Assembly: GCA_020186115.1 (NCBI GenBank)
Contig: WSYJ01000182.1
Location: forward strand, 372,001-436,000
DNA from: Histomonas meleagridis
Taxonomy: Eukaryota > Parabasalia > Tritrichomonadida > Dientamoebidae
Length of the DNA stretch: 64,000 nucleotides
Direction: 5' to 3'
Position 1 is the first letter of the stretch. Each line of letters begins with the position of its first letter. The notes below the pieces were generated by a model. That model was not told where the DNA came from. It ran no database searches and saw only the letters and a list, made by a program, of their open reading frames with translations. Below are positions 39,663-48,992 of this stretch, piece by piece. The translations under genes and the position numbers were made by a program.

Positions 39663-40325
39663 TACTCTGAAGCCATAGGAGAGCTTCTACTATGCGAAAA
39701 AAAATGTTTAAAATAAATTTTCATACTTTCAAAAATTTTTACAAAACTAAAAAGAGATAAATCAGCGAAAAACTAAATTGAATGCAATTCAATAATAATT
39801 CGGTTTGATTCAAATACAGGCTTTTGTTCAACGCAATATATATTCAATTTTACAATTGTAGTTCAGCCAGGATTTCGTTTAAAAAGTTGTGTTTTCCAAG
39901 CTCTCAAAGTTGTTGTAAAAAAACATCGTTTCTGGATATCCTCTTTTTTGCAGTTCAAAAGTCTTATTGCAGCAAATGCCAAAGTGCATCGAGGTTTGAA
40001 AGCAATAGAATGTGCATAACATGACCTTATATAAAAAGAAACATCATCTAATAAATACCAAATATAAATTATTCCGAAATTCTATATATTCACAATCAGG
40101 ACACTTATTATCTTAAAAGTTACTGTTACCTTTAATAATGACAAATTATCACAAATATATTTGAATAGTAATATTATTAACAAATATGTTAATATGGATG
40201 TTTATCGATTCACATGGTCATATGGTGTTAGGTGTTTATGCTTTTTTCAATAAAATATGATGACATGCTTCTAACTAAGATGAAGTTGCATTTTTTTCTT
40301 GGATTTTTTAGGGTGCCCTTTAAAA
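39663..40325. other. Intergenic with a coding-like patch
   Basis: A G+C-richer patch at 39853-40014 has an open plus-strand frame that reads like protein (VVQPGFRLKSCVFQALKVVV, then IAANAKVHRGLKAIECA) and ends in TAA. It has no ATG. It could be a gene fragment or an unannotated non-coding RNA; I do not recognise it. The CHID1-like promoter lies at the right end. Confidence 0.35.
40310..40325 (+). promoter_or_regulatory. AGGGTGCCCTTTA core-promoter-like element
   Basis: AGGGTGCCCT, a near-palindrome, overlaps CCTTTA and sits directly before the ATG at 40326. CCTTTW is the M5-type core promoter known from Trichomonas. The GGGTGCCC core recurs at 42594 and 58802 in this window. Confidence 0.4.
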
Positions 40326-41405
40326 ATGCTTCTTTTTACAACACTCTGCTTAATATATCCAAACTACACTTGTAACCACAAAACAGTGTTTGAGAATAAC
40401 TTGGTTACAGTAAATCAAACTTCACAATCAATTCTTAATTTTTACAATCTTACTGGCGATCCATCAAACTTTCGACTGTTAAAATCGAAACAAAATGTAC
40501 TTTCTTTTGTCACACCATGGAATCCCCAAGGCTATGATCTTGCACTTAAATTTGGTAATAAATTTAACATTATTGTTCCAATTTGGTTCAGAATTGTAAA
40601 TGATCAAGGAAAATTCAAACTAGAAGGCACTGATGCTATTAATCAAGAATGGCTTCATGAAATGCGGAAACAACACCCAAAAGTTAATATTGTTCCCAGA
40701 ATAATTTTCGAAAATACATCACCAAGACAATTTATTGATTCACTCAATCCAATTACAAAGTTAATTCAAACTGAATACCGTTCGTTAAATCAAAAATATC
40801 ATTTCGATGGAATCTTTTTTGAAATTCCACAGTATATAAGTAATTCACAATCCATGAAATATATACCGAAATTTATTAAATCTGTTCGAAAAGTCTCATC
40901 CAAACTTAAAATTTTACTTGATATTCCATCAAAAGAGAAAGTTAATTATCATCCGTCATTTTCTTATACCCTCAAAGACATTATTAATTCTGTTGATTTT
41001 GCATTTGTTTCAGCTTATGAGTTACCATGTTATGCTATTTCTCCTATTTCTGCATATAGGAACATTTATAATTGGATATTTAATGAAATTTCATCGAAAT
41101 TTGTCAATAAAATAATAATTGGAATTCCATTTTTCGGATTTAATTATAGCCCAACTAAACGCGAATATATATTTGGCGATGATTTAATTCGTATTTTAAG
41201 TAATAACAAAGTTTTAATAAAATATAATAATCAAGATGAAGAACATATAATGTTTTACCATAGCGAAAACGAATCAAAATCTCTTTACTATCCAACACTA
41301 TACTTCTTAGAAAAGAGATTTGAAGTTGTTGCTAAATACGGATTTGCGGGCGTTGGATTCTGGGAAATGGCACAAGGATTACCATACTTTTTTGATTTGT
41401 TATAA
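40326..41405 (+). CDS. Secreted GH18-fold chitinase-domain protein, CHID1-like
   Basis: From the first ATG (MLLFTTLCLIYPNYTC) this gives 359 residues with an N-terminal signal peptide. The mature part follows CHID1 (stabilin-interacting chitinase-like protein) closely along its length: VLSFVTPWNPQGYDLALKFG, IVPIWFRI, NIVPRIIFE, YHFDGIFFEIPQ, FAFVSAYELPC, IIGIPFFGFNYSPTKRE, YPTLYFLEKRFEVVAKYG, then GFWEMAQGLPYFFDLL. In active GH18 chitinases the strand DGxDxDxE carries the catalytic Glu. Here it is DGIFFEIP, as in CHID1, so classical chitinase activity is doubtful and carbohydrate binding is more likely. The frame upstream of 40326 lacks an ATG. Confidence 0.88.
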   Translation: MLLFTTLCLIYPNYTCNHKTVFENNLVTVNQTSQSILNFYNLTGDPSNFRLLKSKQNVLSFVTPWNPQGYDLALKFGNKFNIIVPIWFRIVNDQGKFKLEGTDAINQEWLHEMRKQHPKVNIVPRIIFENTSPRQFIDSLNPITKLIQTEYRSLNQKYHFDGIFFEIPQYISNSQSMKYIPKFIKSVRKVSSKLKILLDIPSKEKVNYHPSFSYTLKDIINSVDFAFVSAYELPCYAISPISAYRNIYNWIFNEISSKFVNKIIIGIPFFGFNYSPTKREYIFGDDLIRILSNNKVLIKYNNQDEEHIMFYHSENESKSLYYPTLYFLEKRFEVVAKYGFAGVGFWEMAQGLPYFFDLL

Positions 41406-41494
41406 ATAAAACAAATTATAATAAACATTTTTTATAAATAAAAAAAATATTTAATATTTATTTTTACCGCAACAAACAAATATAAACAATAGTT

Positions 41495-42532
41495 TTATGT
41501 GTTATTTCGCCAAACGATTTCATTTAACTTTGATTTGTCATTTTTAATATTATGAAGCATTTGAACAAGTCTTTTATTTGTTGTATTCTCATCGACATTC
41601 AAAAATTCGATAATAGCTTTTTTAAGCAAATGTGGATTGTTTTCATTTGGACTTTTAATGTTTTGTGATTTAATTTCATTAAATTCATCTGAATTTTCAA
41701 TTAAAGAGATTGCAACATCATTAACCATTTCATAATATGCATCTTGCGTTGATTGAGAAAGTGATTTTTTCTTTTTGGTAGTTTCTGTTTTAGGTTTTGA
41801 TTCTTTTGCTTCTTTGAGTTCTTGAACTTGTTTCATTAAGAATGTAATAAGTGTTTGTTGTCTTGAAAGTTTTTCTTCCATTAAAGAATTTGAAGATTTC
41901 TTTTTTATTCTTTTTATTTCTGTTGTAAAAATTCTTTTTATAAGTAAAGCTGTTTCATTTTGATCTTTGTGTAAAAGCAACATAAGTTTTGACGCTTGAA
42001 CTGAAACAGGATAACTTTGATATTGTTCTGCTTCATTTTCAATTGTTGATAAATTTCTTGGAAAGACAGAACAAATATATCCTTTACGAAAAGATAATGA
42101 TAAAATTTCTTTAATTCTTGAATGTGTATTTTGATTGATTGTAGCTGAACTTTTAGGAAAAAATTTACCAATTTCAGAAACAATTCGAATTTCATTAGAT
42201 GTTACATCAGACCCATTAATCATTTTAAGATTAGATCCAATTGTTATTAATGAAAATAATCTAAACATTGGAAGTTCTGATATTGGAGTATTTATTGCAG
42301 AAAAAAATTGAATATTTTGTTCTCTTGGAAATGATTTAAAAGATAGAATAGGATTGTTATCAATATTAAGAGAAATTAAATTTTCATTTGGAATAAAACC
42401 ATCAAAATCTGTAATCAAATTTGAGCTTAATTGTAAATCAGTTGTACCATTTGGAATTTCTATTTGCTTAAATGATTTAATGAATTTATTTTGCAAATTT
42501 AGTGTAATTAAATTGTTGTTATCTTTCTTCAT
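41495..42532 (-). CDS. LRR protein with C-terminal coiled coil
   Basis: This encodes 345 residues from the first ATG (MKKDNNNLITLNLQNKF). LRR strands fill residues 1-95 (LNLQNKFIKSFKQIEIP, DLQLSSNLITDFDGF, LISLNIDNNPILSF). They end in a cap resembling that of the 2299 gene (IGSNLKMINGSDVTSNE). A helical region then contains a coiled coil (KLSRQQTLITFLMKQVQELKE), a Lys/Ser-rich linker and a terminal helix. It is probably a cytoplasmic adaptor. The region between its ATG and the BEACH gene's ATG (98 bp) is a divergent promoter that carries two GGGGTG(C/A)CCC motifs. Confidence 0.75.
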   Translation of the reverse strand: MKKDNNNLITLNLQNKFIKSFKQIEIPNGTTDLQLSSNLITDFDGFIPNENLISLNIDNNPILSFKSFPREQNIQFFSAINTPISELPMFRLFSLITIGSNLKMINGSDVTSNEIRIVSEIGKFFPKSSATINQNTHSRIKEILSLSFRKGYICSVFPRNLSTIENEAEQYQSYPVSVQASKLMLLLHKDQNETALLIKRIFTTEIKRIKKKSSNSLMEEKLSRQQTLITFLMKQVQELKEAKESKPKTETTKKKKSLSQSTQDAYYEMVNDVAISLIENSDEFNEIKSQNIKSPNENNPHLLKKAIIEFLNVDENTTNKRLVQMLHNIKNDKSKLNEIVWRNNT

Positions 42533-42557
42533 TGTTCTTTTTAGTAAACGTACTATT

Positions 42558-42607
42558 TGGGGTGACCCATTTTCTTGGCAAGCAGTTCCATAATTGGGGC
42601 ACCCCAA
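42558..42607. promoter_or_regulatory. Divergent promoter with GGGGTGCCCC-type near-palindromes
   Basis: TTGGGGCACCCCAA (42594-42607) and TTTGGGGTGACCC (42557-42569) lie between the divergent LRR and BEACH genes. The first is palindromic except for the central CA. The identical 14-mer occurs at 58802-58815 and its core at 40310. In DNA this A+T-rich, such G/C blocks stand out and suggest a factor-binding site. Confidence 0.45.
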
Positions 42608-42630
42608 ACTACCAAAATTTTTGAGGTCAA

Positions 42631-45600
42631 ATGAATCTAATTATACAGTTCCAAGATGATCCAATAACAAATATTTACTATCTCCACTTGAAAAACCAGA
42701 ACACCTCATCTTCGAATTCCGATATTGAATACAGTGAATTATATTCAACAATACCAAAAATAGAAAAAATGCAACTTGTTAACCTATACAAGCTCTTAAA
42801 ATCAAAGGAAACTATACCTAATGCATTAGAACAATCCAATTTGAAATTTTTTGTTAATTATGATTTCACAAATCTCAAAAATTCAAATGAAAAGCATGAA
42901 CCTTCATTATATTTAAATATAGTTATTCTTTATCAAGCTGTGTGGTATACATTTTTTTCAGATGATTATTCTGAAAATGAAATAATCAATCTTGTTGATA
43001 CGTTTGAATATGTTTATCAACTTCCAGATACTCGATTGACCTCCACTTTTATATTTGAAAAGCTAACAGATAAAGTTATTCAAGAAAAGAAGATTCAAAT
43101 TAATTCAAATATATTTATGTCATTAATTTATTATGTTAAAATTGACTCTAATCTTTCCACAGCCACATACTTCAACTTAGTAAAAGTTTGTTCTAATGGG
43201 CTTATTTCCAAAGAACTAATTTTTGAATATTTTGATTTCTTATTTACTTTTCGCAAAGATTCAGTAAATTTAATATTATCAGCAAATTTCACCGAAGCAA
43301 TTTCCAGTTACTTTTTACTTAGTGAACCACAAGCTTTAAAATTATTGTCAACGTTATCAGTTATTAAAGGTGAAAAAGATCCACCTGAAGATGCATATAC
43401 TGTATTTGTTACTGAAATCTTGAAACAAATTGATGCAAACAACAATAACTTTCCAGCATTAAATGTTCATGATTCACATGAAATCTTAGGTGAAAACACA
43501 TCAAAAATGAACGTTTGTGCCGAAATAACCGCCGATCAATTGAATTCATTTCCAAACGGTCTCTTATCGTTACCCAAAGCGATACAAAATTTGAGACCTT
43601 TATCCGAAAAGTTCGGCAAATTTCAAGTTAACATTCTATCCAATTTTTTAAAGAGTTCTTCATATTTTTGTAAGAATGTCTTTATGTATAATTTTTCAAA
43701 ATATTTAGATGCACAAGAAGAACGAACTTTATTATTTGCGATGACATTATTTTTATATTTAATTGATTGTGATTCTGAACAAAAAGTATCACAAACAGAT
43801 TTTCAATTAATATTAAAGAAGAAAATATTTTTAGCTAATGAAAATATATTTATTCCGAATAGTTTAAGTGAATCCACAAATCAATTTCGAAATGATTTTT
43901 TAACAGTTATTATAAACAAAAGAGAGAAAAGTTTATTAATTAACTTATTTGAATATGTTAAAACATCTCCTTTATTATTTGCGGAGATATTATCACGTTT
44001 AATCATAATATATCCTAAAATCATTAATATATTTGATCATACCACTTTAAAATCTATATGTGAATTAGCGATACAATTACAACGAATTAACTTAAATGAG
44101 AAAACATATGAAATATCACTTGCACGAAGTTCTGTATTTCATTTTATCTTTGGTTTTAATAATAGTAATATCATTGAAACGAATACGATATTACCATTGT
44201 TATTTAATATGGTATATGAAGAATCATTATCGAAAATTATAATAACATTTTTTGAGAAATTTTATTCCGAACATATAAAAGATCGAAATTATTCGACATT
44301 CATTGAACGTATAATGTTTTTTTTAGATAAACCTAAAGCACATTTAAGGATATCTTATGAAATATCTGAAATGGTTATTAACATTATCGAATCGAATATT
44401 AATTCGATAAATATTTTTCAATCTGTTTATCCTTATATATATAATTTATTTCATGAAGACCCAACTAAAAAGTCATTAAATATCATTTTAACATTAATAA
44501 AATTATGTTCAATTGTAATTCCAAATTATTTACCAAACATTGATATTATTAATGAATTAATACAATATATAAAAGAAAATGAATTAAATTCTAAAATGTA
44601 TGTTCATATTATTAATTTAATTACGAACTTTAGTTTGAATTCATGCGAATTTAATGAAAATGATTATAAATATTATTTCATATTACGACCTCAATATATA
44701 TATTTAATATTTGGAATTTTTGGTGAAAGTATTTACATAAACCACTTTTTGAATAATTTATACCAAAACTGCCTATTGTCAGATAATAACTTTATACAAT
44801 GTCAAAATATAAATTTCGATATCTTTTTATTAAAAATATTAAATGAGAAAAAAGAGAAAATGAATTTTATTTATAATGGAATTGATTATCATTTAAACAT
44901 TAGTTATGATATACAAGAAAAAGTTATAATTAAATTAATACATTTTATTACAAACTTAAAAACTTCATTTTCATTTTTATATCAATTGATTTCATATTGT
45001 AAAACTAATGATTCATTTATGATTGATTTATTTGATTCATTAATAGCAAATGCGAAAAAGAATTCGATTTGTTTTACATCATATCCTTCAACAATACAAT
45101 TAAAAGGATTAACATCGAATATCTTTAATGATAATTCATTTTCGATATCATTTTGGATTCGAATTGATTATGATTTAATCTTTAATAAGAATGTAAAACT
45201 TAATATTTTAAAGATATTTAATGAAGAACATAATAATTCATTAATAATTAATATCGAAAACAATTATTTACAACTTAAATATCAACATCAAAGTTTAATT
45301 ACATATGTAAATTTATATGAATTAAATATATTACAAACATTTCAATCAAGAAAAGAGAAAAATGAAACATTCGAACGTTGGCATTTTATAGTTATTAATT
45401 TCATTAAAAATAATTCTAATAATTCATGTTTCATTAAAACGATTTATGATAATTCTAAAGAAACATGTTCTGAGATATGTAATATTATATTTGATGTAAA
45501 TAATTCGACGAATTTAAATTGTATTTTAGGTACAAATGATTATTTAAATAATGATAACAATGATTATTACTTTGGTTATATTAATGACATTAAATTTTAT

Positions 45601-48600
45601 CAACGAATTCTTAATGAAAAAGAAATCAAAGATATGTATTACTTAAAGAAATATAATGAAACAATTAAATTAAAATATGAATTCTCAGAACAACAAAAGT
45701 TAATACAAAAGAATTTAATTTTAAATTACTTTAAGAACAAGAAATTATTATTATATTATATTGATTCGATTAATTCGAATACTAAATATTTATATATATT
45801 AAAATATATATTAAATAATAAGAAAACTCAAATTATGTTCTATCAAAACATTTCACGTTTTAAACAAAAGATTAATAGTATTGAGATTAATAGTGATTTA
45901 TATTTTACTTTATATGAGATCTTTGACTTTATTAATAATAATGACTTAAAATCATATTTTTTTTATAACTTTATTATGAATTTGGATTTATGGAAGAAAT
46001 GTAATGATGATAAAAACTTTAGTTCAATATTAAATCATTGGAATTCAATTGTGTTATTTTCATATAAGGAAATGTTTAATAATTGTGAAACTATTTTAAG
46101 TAAATTATTAGAAAAGTTTGATCCGAAATTTGAAAATTTGTTTTATTCGATTATAAATAGAATTTGTTTGATTCATATTGATGAGAATAATTTGTTATTA
46201 ATCTTAAAGAATTGTGAGAAACAAAATGTGAATCATAACTTTTATTTAAAGGTATTAAGTTCTATTTCGCCATTTTTAAACAATGATTTTAAGGAAATTA
46301 CATTAAAGACAATATATAAATTAATAAATACTAATTTATCGATATTAACTTTATCAACATTTCATGAATTAACGAAAGGTAATTTCCATTCCGAATTATT
46401 TAATTTGTTATTCATGTTAAATCCGAACGAAGATTTCTCGAATATATTTGATGAGTTATTATTAAATTTATTAGATTATCCAAACTTTTATTCATTATGT
46501 TGTTATTTAGCATTATTTTTAATGCCTTTTTACGCCGAGAAATTGTCCGCTTATATCATAATATTACAAGATGGAATCGACTTAAATGGTTATTGGTATT
46601 TGTGGCCTTTAATATTTGCGTTCCATACTACAAAAGAATTAAAGAAAAGTATTTATGATTTCTTATCATTATTTTCTATTAAATCTTCAAACCCAATTAA
46701 AACAATACAAATAATATCGTTTTTAATTGAATACATTTCGGTTTATTTGGAAAATTCAAATCAATATGAATTAGATATTTATTTGGATTCGTTATTATGT
46801 AACATTCAAATTATCAAAAACGATAGTATCGTCACTGAAATTTTGAATATAGCGGTTATGACACACTTTTATCACTTAACATTTCAGACTCATAACGAAC
46901 TTTTATTATATGAATTTAAAAATTCTGTTTTTTCTACAGAGTTTACCCCTATGATACATAGCTCTAAAATGAGAAAAGTTTTAAATATTGAGGATTTGTC
47001 AAATTATATATTGGAAGATAAGAAATTGAATTATTTATATGGTATTAAATTAATACCGAATCAACCATATAATTGTAATCGCTTAAAAATCGCAAAGAAA
47101 ATTATCAAAATTAAAAAGATTAAAAATTATATTTATGAAGATTTAATCGAACGATTTATAAACCCAATTGGATATTCAATGATTGACATATTTGAGAAAA
47201 TACAAAGGATTCGTGAGGAATATGGTAATTATGTTCTTCAAGCTATTGCCGTCTTACAAGAAATGAAAGAAGAATTAAACACTTCGAAAACGTTTTACAA
47301 AAATTTAATTGAAAACCACAGCATTTCACATAACATTTCATCCAAAAACGGTCAACTCCCCTCAAAAAGTTTGACATCAATTAACAACAATATCATCAAT
47401 ACAAACAAAAAAGAAAAAGACAAAAAACCAAAAGCTCCAACGAATTGGAACAACAATTATCAATATTTAATGGAAATCAACAAATATTTTGGGAAGACGA
47501 TTAATAATAAAGATAATTATCCAATCTTTCCAATGGTCATTTCATACAAATATGACAAATTTATAATCAATGACAACATCGAAATCATTAAACATAACAA
47601 AATTAACTCACCAATCACAATATTAGATAAAGAACAAAGTTTAGAAGCATTATTCTCAACATCGAATGTCTTAACTCCGGAATTCTTTGATTCTCCCGAA
47701 ACATTTAAGTCGATGACATTACCGAAATGGTGTAAGACCGAATATGAATTTGTTTATATGATGCGGAAAGCGTTAGAATCCGAAAACATAACGAAATCAT
47801 TATCGAAATGGATCGAAAACATGTTTAGCAAACAAAACAATTATAAAAAGATCGAAAAGATTCAGCCAATGATTAAGAATGATATTATTATTAATACACA
47901 TGAACAATTATTACAAGAACAAAAACTTTTGTTTGGATTTTGTGTCTCGAATTTAATATGTAATGTAACTATTAATGGGAAAATAATATTTTATCAGATA
48001 CAAATATTAAATAATAATTTCGATATCATTAAAATTAAAGAATATTCAATTAAAAACATTTTAAACAAAACATTTTATCAGGTTAAATTCGAATTGTTTT
48101 GTTACGATTATAAAAAACAAATTTTATCAATTTATAATATTAATAATTATAACGAATATCAAATTTTTTTACATTCATTTCTATTCCAACATATTGATAA
48201 ATATATATATTATTATGATAATTTATCAATATATAAAATAAAAGATCAAAATAAAAATAAATGTATATATTCATCACAAGATGAAATTAATTGTTATACT
48301 ATTAACGACAAATTAAAACTTTTCGCTTGTTGTTGTAAAAATGGTATAATAAAAATTATGAAATATCCGAACTTCCAAATGATACAAAAGTTAAATTTGG
48401 ATGTGATCGGAGATAAAATATTAATAACAAATGGTTGGGGTTTCATTATTATATGTGCAAAAAATATGATTTTCGTGTTCAGTAAGTTGGGAAACTTAAT
48501 CAAAAAAGTAGAATCAGAAACAGGTTTCTTGTTTTGCGAGGCTTTCACAGACGAAAAAGGTTTCGATTACGTGTTCTTCATTGATAATATGCATCGGCTC

Positions 48601-48771
48601 GGCTTCTTTGAAGTGTTCTTCCCAGAAGAAATAATTCACTTTTATGGAGCACAAAATATGGTGTCAATATCATACTCATTAGAGAACCAATGCTTCATGT
48701 TCCTGTCTGAAGACGCGGTGATTAATGTGATACCATTAAAGATATCAAAAACTTTGGTACAAAAAATTTGA
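42631..48771 (+). CDS. Large BEACH-domain protein
   Basis: This is a 2046-residue protein, mostly helical (ARM-like) up to about residue 800. A concanavalin-A-like lectin region follows near 820-1000 (FSISFWIRIDYDLIF, then FERWHFIVINF, then DYYFGYINDIKFYQRIL). The BEACH domain begins near 1600 with TNWNNNYQYLMEINKYFGKT and YPIFPMVIS. It ends with LTPEFFDSPETF and LPKWCKTEYEFVYMMRKALE. The interval between those two parts is much shorter than in typical 280-residue BEACH domains, and the usual SKPIGAL and HYS elements are not seen. The C-terminus is WD-like. BEACH proteins (LvsA, LYST, neurobeachin) act as scaffolds in vesicle fission and lysosome or contractile-vacuole trafficking. It starts 24 bp from the palindromic promoter motif. 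Confidence 0.85.
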   Translation: MNLIIQFQDDPITNIYYLHLKNQNTSSSNSDIEYSELYSTIPKIEKMQLVNLYKLLKSKETIPNALEQSNLKFFVNYDFTNLKNSNEKHEPSLYLNIVILYQAVWYTFFSDDYSENEIINLVDTFEYVYQLPDTRLTSTFIFEKLTDKVIQEKKIQINSNIFMSLIYYVKIDSNLSTATYFNLVKVCSNGLISKELIFEYFDFLFTFRKDSVNLILSANFTEAISSYFLLSEPQALKLLSTLSVIKGEKDPPEDAYTVFVTEILKQIDANNNNFPALNVHDSHEILGENTSKMNVCAEITADQLNSFPNGLLSLPKAIQNLRPLSEKFGKFQVNILSNFLKSSSYFCKNVFMYNFSKYLDAQEERTLLFAMTLFLYLIDCDSEQKVSQTDFQLILKKKIFLANENIFIPNSLSESTNQFRNDFLTVIINKREKSLLINLFEYVKTSPLLFAEILSRLIIIYPKIINIFDHTTLKSICELAIQLQRINLNEKTYEISLARSSVFHFIFGFNNSNIIETNTILPLLFNMVYEESLSKIIITFFEKFYSEHIKDRNYSTFIERIMFFLDKPKAHLRISYEISEMVINIIESNINSINIFQSVYPYIYNLFHEDPTKKSLNIILTLIKLCSIVIPNYLPNIDIINELIQYIKENELNSKMYVHIINLITNFSLNSCEFNENDYKYYFILRPQYIYLIFGIFGESIYINHFLNNLYQNCLLSDNNFIQCQNINFDIFLLKILNEKKEKMNFIYNGIDYHLNISYDIQEKVIIKLIHFITNLKTSFSFLYQLISYCKTNDSFMIDLFDSLIANAKKNSICFTSYPSTIQLKGLTSNIFNDNSFSISFWIRIDYDLIFNKNVKLNILKIFNEEHNNSLIINIENNYLQLKYQHQSLITYVNLYELNILQTFQSRKEKNETFERWHFIVINFIKNNSNNSCFIKTIYDNSKETCSEICNIIFDVNNSTNLNCILGTNDYLNNDNNDYYFGYINDIKFYQRILNEKEIKDMYYLKKYNETIKLKYEFSEQQKLIQKNLILNYFKNKKLLLYYIDSINSNTKYLYILKYILNNKKTQIMFYQNISRFKQKINSIEINSDLYFTLYEIFDFINNNDLKSYFFYNFIMNLDLWKKCNDDKNFSSILNHWNSIVLFSYKEMFNNCETILSKLLEKFDPKFENLFYSIINRICLIHIDENNLLLILKNCEKQNVNHNFYLKVLSSISPFLNNDFKEITLKTIYKLINTNLSILTLSTFHELTKGNFHSELFNLLFMLNPNEDFSNIFDELLLNLLDYPNFYSLCCYLALFLMPFYAEKLSAYIIILQDGIDLNGYWYLWPLIFAFHTTKELKKSIYDFLSLFSIKSSNPIKTIQIISFLIEYISVYLENSNQYELDIYLDSLLCNIQIIKNDSIVTEILNIAVMTHFYHLTFQTHNELLLYEFKNSVFSTEFTPMIHSSKMRKVLNIEDLSNYILEDKKLNYLYGIKLIPNQPYNCNRLKIAKKIIKIKKIKNYIYEDLIERFINPIGYSMIDIFEKIQRIREEYGNYVLQAIAVLQEMKEELNTSKTFYKNLIENHSISHNISSKNGQLPSKSLTSINNNIINTNKKEKDKKPKAPTNWNNNYQYLMEINKYFGKTINNKDNYPIFPMVISYKYDKFIINDNIEIIKHNKINSPITILDKEQSLEALFSTSNVLTPEFFDSPETFKSMTLPKWCKTEYEFVYMMRKALESENITKSLSKWIENMFSKQNNYKKIEKIQPMIKNDIIINTHEQLLQEQKLLFGFCVSNLICNVTINGKIIFYQIQILNNNFDIIKIKEYSIKNILNKTFYQVKFELFCYDYKKQILSIYNINNYNEYQIFLHSFLFQHIDKYIYYYDNLSIYKIKDQNKNKCIYSSQDEINCYTINDKLKLFACCCKNGIIKIMKYPNFQMIQKLNLDVIGDKILITNGWGFIIICAKNMIFVFSKLGNLIKKVESETGFLFCEAFTDEKGFDYVFFIDNMHRLGFFEVFFPEEIIHFYGAQNMVSISYSLENQCFMFLSEDAVINVIPLKISKTLVQKI

Positions 48772-48992
48772 ACTGTTTGCAAACTTATCCGAATTTAATA
48801 AAACGATTTATATCTTTCTTTTGTTGTTTTAAAGAAATTTTCATTAAAAAAATTATTTCCACATCAAAGGTTTTGATGGGAAATTCAACGTTTTTATCAG
48901 AAAAAGTGTTATCGTTGTATAGAAAGTTGTATCGTATAAATTTATACTTTCGTTTTCCAAAAAAAGAATTAAAAATGTATCTACACAAACAT

